From DTU015 sp012837895 (GTDB taxonomy: Bacteria; Bacillota; Sulfobacillia; Fermentithermobacillales; Fermentithermobacillaceae): a stretch of 64,000 nt of DNA. The translations under genes were made by a program, and so were the position numbers. The notes beneath the pieces are model-generated. The model was not told the DNA's origin. It worked only from the letters and a program-made list of their open reading frames with translations, and did not search any database. Shown here piece by piece: positions 17,672 through 27,214 of this stretch; positions within the stretch are counted from its first letter, which is position 1; each line of letters begins with the position of its first letter. The DNA lies in NCBI GenBank assembly GCA_050952085.1, contig JBMNKH010000001.1, positions 1-64,000 on the forward strand, read 5' to 3'.

Positions 17672-20350
17672 GTGAACCATAGAAGGCAGCTCGGTGAACA
17701 AGAACAACTGTTTGCAAGCATACCGGAAGGCAACAAAGAAACGGGTCAAAGGCAACACGATCCATCCGTTCGGCTTACCAAGGAACACCTTGGCCGGGTG
17801 AGACACATCGAAGGCTTTCCCATTGCCAAAGATGAAGATATCATCAAGCTTTCCGACCCACCCTACTACACGGCTTGCCCTAATCCGTTCATATGGGATT
17901 TCATCAAGGAGCATGGGAAACCTTACGACTCCGAGGACGACAGTTACCGAAGGCAGCCCTTTGCGGCGGATGTATCCGAAGGCAAGAACGATCCCATCTA
18001 CAACGCCCATTCGTACCACACGAAAGTACCCCACAAGGCGATTATACGCTACATCCTTCACTACACCGAGCCGGGAGACATCGTGTTCGACGGTTTCTGC
18101 GGCACAGGCATGACCGGGGTAGCGGCAAGCCTCTGCGGCGACCGCAAGACCGTGGAATCCTTGGGTTACCGGGTGCTTAAGGACGGCACCATTCTCGATG
18201 AAGAAGGCCGACCCTTCTCCAAGCTTGGAGCGCGCAAGGCCGTCTTGATTGACCTCTCCCCTGCTGCCACCTTCATCGCTTACAACTACAACACCCCGGC
18301 TGATGTCAGGGAGTTCGAGCGCGAAGCCAATCGCATCCTGAAAGAAGTTGAAAAAGAATGCGGCTGGATGTACCAGACGCATCACGTTGTGGACGGTAAA
18401 GTGCAGAAAGACGCTAAGGGCAATCCCATCATGGGAAGGATCAACTACACTGTGTGGTCCGACGTGTTCGTCTGCCCTAGCTGTTCCGGAGAGCTCATTT
18501 TCTGGGAAGTGGCCGCAGATGAAGACGGCAGGGTTCGAAGTGATTTCCCGTGCCCCCACTGCGGAGCTGGCCTCACTAAACGAGCTCTGGAAAGGGCTAC
18601 GGAGAGGGTGTATGACAGGGACATCGGTGAATTTATCACCCGTGCTAGGCAGGTACCGGTGCTAATCAACTACAGTGTGGGCAAACAGAGGTTCGAGAAA
18701 ACGCCAGATGAGTACGACCTTGAGGTGATTCGAAAGATAGAGGAGAGTGAGATACCATACTGGTATCCTACGGATCGTATGCCGGAGGGCGATGAATCTC
18801 GAAGAAATGATCCCCTTGGCATTACCCATGTTCATCATTTCTACACCAGGCGAAACCTGCGGGCGTTAGCTTGCTCGTACACTAAACCAGAGTCTTCAAG
18901 TATTCCTCGTTTAAGAAATCTCTTGGTTTTTCTCGTCGAGCAGCTTGTAATGGGAATGTCCAAACTTGCTCGGTATGTTCCACGGCACTACTCTCAGGTG
19001 AATCAATATCTTAGTGGGACACTATATGTAGCCTCTCAGGTAGTTGAAGTCTCACCTTGGTACATACTAAACAGCAGGAAGCTAAAGAATGTGACTAGGG
19101 CACTTCGCAAGGAGTGTACTGGTCCTTATACGATTTACTGTAGCTCAGCTGATAACACCATGCTGCCGGATGCCTGCATTGATTACATCTTCACTGATCC
19201 CCCCTTCGGTGGTAACCTGATGTACTCTGAACTCAACTTCCTCTGGGAAGCCTGGCTCAGGGTTCTTACCAACAACAAGTCTGAAGCCGTGGAAAACAAG
19301 GCTCAGAGCAAAGGACCTCGGGAATACCAAGAACTTATGGAAAGGTGCTTTGCCGAGTTCTACCGGATCCTGAAACCCGGCCGTTGGATGACAGTGGTAT
19401 TCCACAATTCTCAGAACCGGATCTGGAACGCCATCCAAGAGGCCATTATGCGAGCCGGCTTTGTGATTGCCGATGTCCGCACCCTGGACAAAAAGCAGGG
19501 GACTTTCAAACAGGTTACCTCTACAACAGCGGTAAAGCAGGACCTGGTTATATCTGCCTACAAACCCAACGAAGGCCTGGAGAAGCGCTTTGAGCTTGAA
19601 AAAGGCACTGAAGAAGCGGTATGGGACTTCGTCCGCACTCACCTAAAGCAGTTGCCGGTGTTTGTGGAGAAAGACGGTAAAGCCGAGGTCATTGTCGCAC
19701 GGCAGAATTACCTCTTGTATGACCGGATGGTGGCCTTCCACGTCCAGCGGGGAGTAGCTGTACCCATGGGTGCGGCGGACTTCTACGCCGGTTTAAGGCA
19801 GCGTTTCCCGGAAAGGGACGGCATGTACTTCCTCCCAGACCAGGTGCTTGAGTACGACAAGAGGCGCCTGATGGTCAGGGAAGTCGCCCAGTTATCGCTG
19901 TTCTTGCACGATGAAAAATCTGCTATCCAGTGGCTGCGCAATGAATTGGAACAGAAGCCACAGACCTATCAGGAACTCCACCCCAAGTTCCTGCGGGAAC
20001 TGCACAAGGCGAGGCACGAAAAGCTGCCCGAGCTCACAGAACTTCTGGAGCAGAACTTCCTTAAGGATGACCAGGGCCGTTGGTATGTGCCCGATCCTGG
20101 CAGGCAGGCAGACCTTGAGAAGGTGCGGCAGAAGGCGCTGCTCAAAGAATTCGAAGAGTACAAAGAAGGCAGGGGCAGGTTGAGGGTATTCCGCACCGAA
20201 GCCCTCAGAGCCGGGTTCAAGGCATGCTGGGATGCCAAGGATTACAACACCATCGTCGAGGTGGCCAAGCGCATTCCGGATTCGGTGATTGAGGAAGATA
20301 TCACTCTCATGATGTACCGGGATAATGCACAAACGCTGCTGGAACGGTGA
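17672..20350 (+). CDS. pglXI: BREX type 3 DNA methyltransferase PglXI
   Basis: DNA methyltransferase expected to mark self DNA at a non-palindromic site. It carries LSDPPYYTACPNPF (motif IV-like), the SAM-binding FCGTGMTG loop, a zinc ribbon (CPSC and CPHC near residues 270-300), and a second TDPPFGG followed by ELNFLWEAWLR. The frame is open from 17642, but GGAGGTG lies seven bases before GTG at 17672, giving 892 residues. The middle segment, about 18690-19150, has more A/T-rich codons than either side and may be the target-recognition domain. The site it methylates cannot be predicted. Confidence 0.9.
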   Translation: MNHRRQLGEQEQLFASIPEGNKETGQRQHDPSVRLTKEHLGRVRHIEGFPIAKDEDIIKLSDPPYYTACPNPFIWDFIKEHGKPYDSEDDSYRRQPFAADVSEGKNDPIYNAHSYHTKVPHKAIIRYILHYTEPGDIVFDGFCGTGMTGVAASLCGDRKTVESLGYRVLKDGTILDEEGRPFSKLGARKAVLIDLSPAATFIAYNYNTPADVREFEREANRILKEVEKECGWMYQTHHVVDGKVQKDAKGNPIMGRINYTVWSDVFVCPSCSGELIFWEVAADEDGRVRSDFPCPHCGAGLTKRALERATERVYDRDIGEFITRARQVPVLINYSVGKQRFEKTPDEYDLEVIRKIEESEIPYWYPTDRMPEGDESRRNDPLGITHVHHFYTRRNLRALACSYTKPESSSIPRLRNLLVFLVEQLVMGMSKLARYVPRHYSQVNQYLSGTLYVASQVVEVSPWYILNSRKLKNVTRALRKECTGPYTIYCSSADNTMLPDACIDYIFTDPPFGGNLMYSELNFLWEAWLRVLTNNKSEAVENKAQSKGPREYQELMERCFAEFYRILKPGRWMTVVFHNSQNRIWNAIQEAIMRAGFVIADVRTLDKKQGTFKQVTSTTAVKQDLVISAYKPNEGLEKRFELEKGTEEAVWDFVRTHLKQLPVFVEKDGKAEVIVARQNYLLYDRMVAFHVQRGVAVPMGAADFYAGLRQRFPERDGMYFLPDQVLEYDKRRLMVREVAQLSLFLHDEKSAIQWLRNELEQKPQTYQELHPKFLRELHKARHEKLPELTELLEQNFLKDDQGRWYVPDPGRQADLEKVRQKALLKEFEEYKEGRGRLRVFRTEALRAGFKACWDAKDYNTIVEVAKRIPDSVIEEDITLMMYRDNAQTLLER

Positions 20351-20360
20351 GGTGTGGGCT

Positions 20361-23174
20361 TTGAGAGAGGATTCCAAATGGCGGCCTGGCGATTGGGCCT
20401 GGAGCAGTGAGTACCGCGGGCCGGTTAAGGTTGCAGAAGCGCTGAACCTATGGGGAGAGTATGTCTACCGGGTATGGGTACCAGGCAGAGGCTCGGTTGT
20501 CCGTCTCAGGGAAGATGAGCTATCTCCTATAGCCGACGCGGGCTTGCCCAGCCGGGAAGGGCTGATCTACACAGCAGCAGCCGCCCGCATCGCCGAGAGC
20601 CTGGCTATGCCGGATGTGTTGATGGCCCCCTTGGAAAGCCGGGTCATCCCTCTGCCCCACCAGCTATACGCCCTTTCCCGGGCGGTTTCGGGCAACAGGG
20701 TCCGGTATCTTCTTGCCGACGAGGTAGGCCTGGGCAAGACGATAGAAGCAGGTCTGATCCAGCGGGAGCTGAAGCTTAGGGGGCTGGTCAGGCGCACCCT
20801 GGTGGTAGCACCCAAGGGTCTGGTGTGGCAGTGGGTACAGGAGATGGAGAACCGTTTTGGGGAGCTTTTTCACCTGCTCATGCCTGCCGAAATCTCTGCT
20901 CTATCCCGTTTTCAGCACGAGGCCAACTTCTGGCAGCGCTTTGACCAGGTAGTGGTTCCTATGGACGCTGTAAAACCTGTGCAATCCCGCCGGGGATGGA
21001 CCAGGGACCAGGTGAACCGGTATAACCGCCACCGTTTTGAAAACCTTATCACTGCAGGCTGGGATTTGATTATAGTCGACGAGGCCCACAGGCTTGCAGG
21101 CAGTACCGATACCGTGGCCAGGTACCGCCTGGGCCGCGCCCTGGCTCAGGCGTCTCCGTATCTGCTGCTGCTTTCGGCCACCCCTCACCAGGGGAAGACA
21201 GACGCCTTCCACAGGCTCATGGCCCTTCTGGACAGGGAAGTGTTTCCCAGCGTTGAGTCCATTGGCCGGGACCGGGTGAGCCCGTACGTAATCCGTACCG
21301 AAAAACGCCGGGCCATCGACGACAAAGGCCAGCCGCTGTTCAAGCCACGCCTAACCCAGCTTGTTCCGGTGCAATGGGAGGCTAGGCATAAGCAGCAACG
21401 GGAGCTTTACCAGGCGGTAACCGAATACGTGCGTGAAGGGTACAACAGTGCACTGGAAGAAAAGCGAAACTACATCGGCTTCTTGATGGTCCTCATGCAA
21501 CGCCTGGTTGCCAGCAGTACCAGGGCAATCCGTACGGCATTGGAACGGAGGCTGGAAGCCATCGATCAAGATGCTCCATCTTATGCGAGCAGCGACATAG
21601 ACTTGGACGAAGACTGGTGGGACCTGGACGGACAAGAGCAGCTCGAGCAGATTCTCAGGTATCGTTTGGCCGCCATAGCCAGCGAGCGGCAAGAGGTGGA
21701 GCGTCTCCTGTCTCTGGCGCGTCAATGCGAACCTCAACCTGATGCCCGGGCCGAAGCTTTGCTGGAATGGATGTACCGCCTGCAAGCCGAAGAAAACGAC
21801 CCTGAGCTCAAGTTCCTCATCTTTACGGAGTTTATCCCCACTCAGGAGATGCTGAAGGATTTCCTGGAAAACAGGGGCTTCAGCGTGGTTTGTCTCAACG
21901 GAACCATGGGGTTGGAGGAACGGCGACAAGTCCAGGAGCAGTTCGCCGGTCCCGCCAGGGTGCTTGTATCCACCGATGCCGGAGGGGAAGGTTTGAACCT
22001 GCAGTTCTGTCATGTGGTCATCAACTACGACCTGCCGTGGAACCCCATGTGCCTTGAACAGCGTATCGGCCGTGTGGACCGGATCGGTCAGGAGCATGTG
22101 GTGAGGGCCCTCAACTTCATGCTGGAGGACACCATTGAATACCGGGTGTACGATGTGCTCCAGGAGAAACTGGCCGCCATCCTGAAGGATTTTGGGGTCG
22201 ACAAGGTGAGCGATGTGCTTGACTCGGCTGAAATGGCATCGGATTTCGAAAACCTGTTCAAAGAGGCTATCTTCAAGCCGGAAGGAATCCAGTCCCGGAT
22301 TGAGCAGATGGAGGCTGAGCTTAGACAACGCATCCGGGAGACAACTGCGGCCAACAGGCTCTTGGAAGCCGAGGCGGAGCTCGACTCCAGTCTCGTAGAG
22401 AGGATTTCAGGCCATCCTCTTCCCTACTGGGTAGAAAGAATGACTCTCGGTTTTTTGGCAAGTGAGGGCGGCAGAGCAACGGCCAAGTTGGCTGGGTATG
22501 ACTTGATCTGGCCAGACGGCTTCACCATGGAAGATGTCACTTTTTCCCGGAAGGAGGCGGATAAGCACTCACTCACTTATCTGAGCATGGAAGATCAGAG
22601 CGTTCGCGCCCTTGTCTCTTCCCTACCCCTGGCTGTGGCGGGTCAGCCCCTTGCCAAGGTTAAGATGAAAGGGCTGCCCAAAGAGATAAAGGGCTACTGG
22701 TCCTTGTGGCAGGTGTCTTTTGTGGCGGAAGACATCCGGAAGGCCCGGGTCTTGCCCTTGTTCCTGCAAGAGCAAGATGACAGGCTACTCATGCCCACCG
22801 CCCGCAGGATATGGGACATGTTGCTGCAAGAAAACCCTGCACTCGAAATCCAGGGTTACATCACAGGCCGGGAATCGGAGGAAATCTTCGATAAGCTGCA
22901 GAAACAGGCTGTACAATACGGGCATGATCTTTTTCTTGAACTCAAGAACTTCTATGAAGCACACCTGGAGCAAGAACGGGAAAAAGGAGAATACGCCTTC
23001 CAGGTCCGCAGGCAGGCGATAATGAGGATAGGCTTGCCCGCAGTGCGACAGCACCGCCTGGCCAACCTTGAGAGCGAGAAGCAACAATGGGCCCAGCGGC
23101 TCAAGGAAAAGCAGAAAGTATTGCCTGAACTGAACGCTATCGTGATTGCTTACATAGAAGGTGAGGACTCGTGA
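20361..23174 (+). CDS. brxHII: BREX type 3 SNF2-family helicase BrxHII
   Basis: SNF2/DEAD-like ATPase of type 3 BREX. Helicase motifs are ADEVGLGKTIEAGL (I), VDEAH (II), LLLSATPHQGKTD (III), STDAGGEGLNLQ (V) and QRIGRVDRIGQ (VI), with a long C-terminal region. The frame is open from 20325 inside pglXI; TTG at 20361, six bases after GAGGTG and just beyond the pglXI stop, is the better start (937 residues). It overlaps pglZ by 4 bp. It presumably translocates on DNA as part of the BREX complex; no nuclease motif is visible. Confidence 0.88.
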   Translation: MREDSKWRPGDWAWSSEYRGPVKVAEALNLWGEYVYRVWVPGRGSVVRLREDELSPIADAGLPSREGLIYTAAAARIAESLAMPDVLMAPLESRVIPLPHQLYALSRAVSGNRVRYLLADEVGLGKTIEAGLIQRELKLRGLVRRTLVVAPKGLVWQWVQEMENRFGELFHLLMPAEISALSRFQHEANFWQRFDQVVVPMDAVKPVQSRRGWTRDQVNRYNRHRFENLITAGWDLIIVDEAHRLAGSTDTVARYRLGRALAQASPYLLLLSATPHQGKTDAFHRLMALLDREVFPSVESIGRDRVSPYVIRTEKRRAIDDKGQPLFKPRLTQLVPVQWEARHKQQRELYQAVTEYVREGYNSALEEKRNYIGFLMVLMQRLVASSTRAIRTALERRLEAIDQDAPSYASSDIDLDEDWWDLDGQEQLEQILRYRLAAIASERQEVERLLSLARQCEPQPDARAEALLEWMYRLQAEENDPELKFLIFTEFIPTQEMLKDFLENRGFSVVCLNGTMGLEERRQVQEQFAGPARVLVSTDAGGEGLNLQFCHVVINYDLPWNPMCLEQRIGRVDRIGQEHVVRALNFMLEDTIEYRVYDVLQEKLAAILKDFGVDKVSDVLDSAEMASDFENLFKEAIFKPEGIQSRIEQMEAELRQRIRETTAANRLLEAEAELDSSLVERISGHPLPYWVERMTLGFLASEGGRATAKLAGYDLIWPDGFTMEDVTFSRKEADKHSLTYLSMEDQSVRALVSSLPLAVAGQPLAKVKMKGLPKEIKGYWSLWQVSFVAEDIRKARVLPLFLQEQDDRLLMPTARRIWDMLLQENPALEIQGYITGRESEEIFDKLQKQAVQYGHDLFLELKNFYEAHLEQEREKGEYAFQVRRQAIMRIGLPAVRQHRLANLESEKQQWAQRLKEKQKVLPELNAIVIAYIEGEDS

Positions 23175-25120
23175 TCTGGCCCAGACTCATACTTGAAAGA
23201 CTGCAACCGGACACATCAAACTTGCTCGTGGTTTTTGATCCCGACGGTTTGGTGTTGGACGAGGAAATCCTTTCGGCCCTGGATGCCATGGGGTTCGGCG
23301 TGTTGGCCTTTGAGGACCCCATCACCTTCCGCTACGCGTATGAAGCAAATTACCGCTCCAGATGGGATTGCCGTGAAGACGCCCCTTTGATAGTGGTAGT
23401 GCAGGATCGTAAGGGTGAACCGGTCCCTCTCCCCTACGACGTATGGCACGCCGGCCGGAAGATATCCCTCAGTCTGGCTGATATATTTCCCAAACTCAGC
23501 TATCCTGTGGTTGCAGCCCTGGAGAAATCGGAACTCGACAAACTTTACCTGGCATACCGGCGTTATGATGGGCCTGTGTTGAACGAACGGGAAACAAAAG
23601 AGTATATCCTGCAGCACGTTTTTGGGATAATACCGGGCATGATCAATTCACCGGTGGAACTGCTCAAGATGCTGCTTTCGCGGCATTGTAACCTGGTCAC
23701 CCTGCCGAACATCTTGGACGGACATCTTGTTTACTCCTTAAGGAAGAGGCGCGTTTTCAGAGATTGGCCTCTGGAAACCATCATCCCTGACAGGGTAGCC
23801 TTTTTCGCTTTCCTGCAAGAAAAGTGGCATTGCTTCCTGGAAAGCGCAGCCAGAGGAGAGGATTTTGCCGAGGCTCCCTTTGAGCATTACGATATACGGG
23901 TGTACATAGACAACCTGTTCCTGGAGGGCTACTTAAGGCCCGTCCCGGTTGCGAGTACCGAGGGGCTGCCTCCCTGGGCCCTGCCAGGGGTGCTTGTCGA
24001 TAGGCAAGCCGAAGAATGGCGGCGGCTTGAGCGGCTGTTAGAGAGGGTCAGCCAGGAATTGCCGGGAGAAACGGCGTCCCACCGGGATTGGCAGCGTTTG
24101 GCGCTGCTGCGGGCGGAACTGCTCGTGATCAGCCAGGAGCAGCATCCCGATGGAGGAAGTGAGATCAAGCCCAAAATCGGCGTCCTGCACGACCAATTGG
24201 AGGAGTGCTTTGCCGGCTGGATGCTGGCCAGGTACGGTTCGCTGGCCAACCTTGCCTACACCTCCAGGCCTGTGATGGTACACCATATCCCCCGCTATCT
24301 CGCGTATATCCGTTCCAAACAAGTAACAAGAAGGATCGCCCTGGTGGTGATAGATGCCCTGGCATTGGACCAGTGGCTCATCATCCGGGATGTCTTGAGG
24401 GACAAACGACCTGGGTGGCGGCTGGAGGAGAACCAGGTGTTTGCCTGGGTGCCTACTCTGACCTCCGTCTCCCGGCAGGCGCTGTTCTCCGGGAATCCAC
24501 CCTTCTACTTCAGGGACTCGCTCACCACCACCTCCAATGAACCACAGCATTGGCGCAACTTCTGGGAAGGCCGGGGAATCAGGCAAGAGAGCATCTTCTA
24601 CCTCAAAGGCCTGGGAGAGGGTTCCGTCGATGACATCGCATCCTTCGCGGATTCCGGGTATGAAATCGTGGGCCTGGTCATAGACAAGGTGGACAAGATA
24701 GCCCACGGCATGGAACTGGGAACCGCCGGCATGCACCAGCAAGTCAAGCTGTGGGCTGAACAAGGTTACCTGGTGGATCTCATCGACCGTCTCCTTAAGG
24801 GCGGTTTTGACGTCTACGTGACTTCGGATCACGGCAATATCGCGGCCAGGGGGCAAGGCCGAGTGTCAGACGGAGTCCTGGCCGAGTCTCGGGGTTCGCG
24901 GGCAAGAATATATCAATCCGAAGTGTTCCGCAAACAGATGATGGAGCAAAGGCAACACGCCATCAGCTGGCCTGGTTTCGGCTTGCCCCAGGGCTATTAT
25001 GTTATGCTAGCTAAGGGCCGTTCAGCCTTCGCCAACGAAGGTGAGCAAGTGATAAGTCACGGGGGCATCTCTTTGGAAGAGGTTATAGTACCCTTTGTGA
25101 GGATTTGGGAGGAGCATTGA
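23171..25120 (+). CDS. pglZ: BREX alkaline-phosphatase-superfamily protein PglZ
   Basis: The hallmark BREX protein. The 649-residue chain has an alkaline-phosphatase-like metal core: VVIDALALDQW near residue 391, VTSDHGN near 551 and ISHGGISLEEVIVP near 627. In characterised BREX systems PglZ is essential, and some homologues show metal-dependent phosphodiesterase activity. GTG at 23171 overlaps the brxHII stop by 4 bp behind AAGGTGAGG. Length and position between brxHII and brxA match type 3. Confidence 0.93.
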   Translation: MIWPRLILERLQPDTSNLLVVFDPDGLVLDEEILSALDAMGFGVLAFEDPITFRYAYEANYRSRWDCREDAPLIVVVQDRKGEPVPLPYDVWHAGRKISLSLADIFPKLSYPVVAALEKSELDKLYLAYRRYDGPVLNERETKEYILQHVFGIIPGMINSPVELLKMLLSRHCNLVTLPNILDGHLVYSLRKRRVFRDWPLETIIPDRVAFFAFLQEKWHCFLESAARGEDFAEAPFEHYDIRVYIDNLFLEGYLRPVPVASTEGLPPWALPGVLVDRQAEEWRRLERLLERVSQELPGETASHRDWQRLALLRAELLVISQEQHPDGGSEIKPKIGVLHDQLEECFAGWMLARYGSLANLAYTSRPVMVHHIPRYLAYIRSKQVTRRIALVVIDALALDQWLIIRDVLRDKRPGWRLEENQVFAWVPTLTSVSRQALFSGNPPFYFRDSLTTTSNEPQHWRNFWEGRGIRQESIFYLKGLGEGSVDDIASFADSGYEIVGLVIDKVDKIAHGMELGTAGMHQQVKLWAEQGYLVDLIDRLLKGGFDVYVTSDHGNIAARGQGRVSDGVLAESRGSRARIYQSEVFRKQMMEQRQHAISWPGFGLPQGYYVMLAKGRSAFANEGEQVISHGGISLEEVIVPFVRIWEEH

Positions 25121-25122
25121 TC

Positions 25123-25845
25123 GTGGCATTACGTGTGGGTATTGCTCGGCGCATCAAACTAGAGTGGCTGGATGCTGCAGCCTGGAAAGCTGCAACGGAG
25201 ACTGATGCGGCTGAGATACGGAAATATCTTGATGAGCTTTTGCGGCCAGAATGTAGGGGCAAGGAAGCGCGGAGGAAGACAATAACTGCATTGACTCGTA
25301 TTTGGATAACCGTACCTCAAGAGCACCGTTCGCTACAACAGCGCGCTTTACGGATGTTAGTCGAGGGAAGCTCTGACACGAGAATATGGCTTCACTGGGG
25401 AATGACCCTGTTGGCGTATCCCTTTTTCCGTGATATAGCGGATATTATCGGTCGGCTCTTGGCGCTGCAGGATGAAGTCTCTCTCCAACAGATCTACCGC
25501 AGGCTGACTGAGAAATGGGGGGAAAGGTCGTATCTCTATCGAGTGGCCCGTCATGTAGTACGTTCGATGATAGACTGGGACGTGCTCCAAGATACAAGCG
25601 TAAGAGGTGTCTATGTGCCCACCCAAAGACTGGAGACGTCCAGCGCGGAAGTGCAGTTATGGCTGCTGGAAGCTTTGTTGCTTGCTGAAGCCACTCCGGC
25701 GGTGATACTGCAACAACTACCCCAGCTGCCTACAGCCTTTCCCTTTGATATGAATATTTCGGCAGCCCACATAAGGCGTTCAGAGCGGTTTGACGTACAG
25801 CGTCAGGGTTTGGATCTGGATCTGGTTACCATTGCCGACCCGTGA
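25123..25845 (+). CDS. brxA: BREX protein BrxA
   Basis: Small helical BREX component with the DUF1819 (BrxA) fold, an all-helical DNA-binding protein in characterised systems. Supporting stretches are RRKTITALTRIW, LHWGMTLLAYPFFRDIADIIGRLL and RVARHVVRSMIDWDVL. The frame is open from 25105, but GGAGGAG lies eight bases before GTG at 25123, just past the pglZ stop (240 residues). It ends the operon. No strong terminator follows; CTAGGG and CCCTAG form a weak hairpin at about 25882-25901. Confidence 0.85.
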   Translation: MALRVGIARRIKLEWLDAAAWKAATETDAAEIRKYLDELLRPECRGKEARRKTITALTRIWITVPQEHRSLQQRALRMLVEGSSDTRIWLHWGMTLLAYPFFRDIADIIGRLLALQDEVSLQQIYRRLTEKWGERSYLYRVARHVVRSMIDWDVLQDTSVRGVYVPTQRLETSSAEVQLWLLEALLLAEATPAVILQQLPQLPTAFPFDMNISAAHIRRSERFDVQRQGLDLDLVTIADP

Positions 25846-26053
25846 TTTACCTTCGCTTCCGCAAGTGTACAATTCTCTGGCCTAGGGTATATCTTCCCTA
25901 GCGATTTCCATATCATCCAGCACAGGCTTTTCTTTCTCGGCTTCTTCCGGCCAATGTTTGGCCGGGGCCTTCACCATGTCAAGATGTTAGCCCTCGATCA
26001 TGCGTTCCTTGGAACCGTCCTTGACTATGCTGGCCCTGGTATTTTCTCCGCAC
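25846..26053 (-). other. Gap between BREX and the oxidase fragment, possible coding debris
   Basis: This stretch has no full gene. On the minus strand, directly past the oxidase stop, one frame reads ECGENTRASIVKDGSKERMI, stops, then reads MVKAPAKHWPEEAEKEK and stops again. The charged, gene-like composition suggests remains of a gene once downstream of the oxidase, but I cannot name it. Confidence 0.3.
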
Positions 26054-26720
26054 TCAAACAAAGACCTTGTGCGGGTTCAGGATGCCGTTGGGATCAAAGG
26101 CCTGCTTGATGCGGCGCATCAGCTCCATCTGGTTGGAGCCCAGGCTTTTGGCGAGGTACTCCTTCTTGGCGAAACCGATCCCGTGTTCGCCTGAGACCAT
26201 ACCTCCCAGTTCATAAGCTTTAGAGTACAGGAAATCAAACCCTTCCTGGAGCTTTTGTTCCCAGACATCCTCCTCCAGTTCGTCGCGGCAGAAGTACACA
26301 TGCATGTTGCCGTCTCCTGCGTGGCCGAAGTATGGGATCCTGATACCTATTCTGCCGGACAGCTCGTTTATGCACTTAGCGAAATCCACAATCTTGCTCC
26401 TGGGGACCACCACGTCGCATTCGTCGAACTCAGTGGTAGAAGCCTTGATTGCCTCCAGAAATACCCGCCGCGCCGACCAAACAGACTCCTTACGCTCCTC
26501 GGTATCCACGATGTACACATCGTAGGCGCCTCTTTCGATACACAATTCGCAAGCCATGTCCGCCCGCTGGGACACGTCTTGGGCGGAAAACCCGTCATAT
26601 GTGAGCAAGAGCGCCGCATCTCCTTGGATCCGGGGGAAAGCCTTCCCAAGGTAGTCCTTCGCCAGTGAAATCACCTCACGGGTCAAGAACTCGACTGCTG
26701 TCGGGTCTGTGCCCGAGCGG
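26054..26720 (-). pseudogene. FAD-linked oxidase (GlcD/lactate dehydrogenase type), N-terminally deleted
   Basis: The remaining 220 or so residues are the C-terminal half of a flavin oxidase of the glycolate oxidase GlcD / D-lactate dehydrogenase family. Supporting motifs are PTAVEFLTREVI, IPYFGHAGDGNMHV (metal-binding loop), MVSGEHGIGFAKKEYL and IKQAFDPNGILNPHKVF. The FAD-binding N-terminal half is absent: at 26720/26721 the sequence switches to the inside of an IS1202-like element. The protein cannot bind FAD normally and should be non-functional. Confidence 0.85.
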
Positions 26721-27195
26721 TCTGTATCAAGGAAGACCGCCAAGCAAAATGCTCTGTAATCTCCTACTCTGGCCGCAAGTACAAGCTGGTTGACCAAAAA
26801 GGCAACCTTGCATCTTTGCCGCCCAGAGCCAAGGTTCAAGTACTAATCCACTTGGATGGCTCCATAGAAGCCATGTACCAGGAAAAACTGTATTTCCTTT
26901 GCGAATTCGAACCCGTACCGGCACCCAAGCCTGTACCTGCCCCTGCTGGGAAAAAACCCACGGGACGCAAACCTAATCCCAACAACCCGTGGCTGAAGTT
27001 CAAGATTCCACCGAAACACGATGACCCGGTAGAACAGTACTTCCAGAAGAGAAACAAAAGACTTAGCTTGATTCTTCAGCAATACCAAAACTGAGATGTG
27101 GCGGCGGACGCCGCCACATCTTAAACAAAGAGGGTGACATTTTCACTGTCCAAATTAGTATTCTTGGGGGTGACAAAATCACTGTCCGTTGACAC
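26721..27195 (+). mobile_element. Partial IS1202-like element (right 475 bp)
   Basis: This is a near-identical direct repeat of 32084-32558; only two mismatches were seen by eye (near 26819 and near 27119). It contains the transposase C-terminus in an open frame ending KRLSLILQQYQN at 27094, the GTGGCGGC/GCCGCCAC hairpin and both right-end repeats (GGACAGTGAAAATGTCACC and GGACAGTGATTTTGTCACC on the minus strand). The left two thirds of the element are missing, replaced by the oxidase fragment, so an IS-linked deletion probably removed them. Confidence 0.88.
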
Positions 27196-27214
27196 CGCCT
27201 ATGCTTTTCGTGTG

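Noticed and set aside
17564..18559. 331-aa minus-strand ORF opposite pglXI
   Set aside because: It is antisense to the SAM-binding region of the methyltransferase; no family features.
21351..22328. 325-aa ORF antisense to brxHII
   Set aside because: It covers helicase motifs on the other strand and is a compositional shadow.
26816..27094. 92-aa ORF as an independent gene
   Set aside because: It is only the C-terminus of the IS1202-like transposase, repeated within the fuller copy at 32179-32457.
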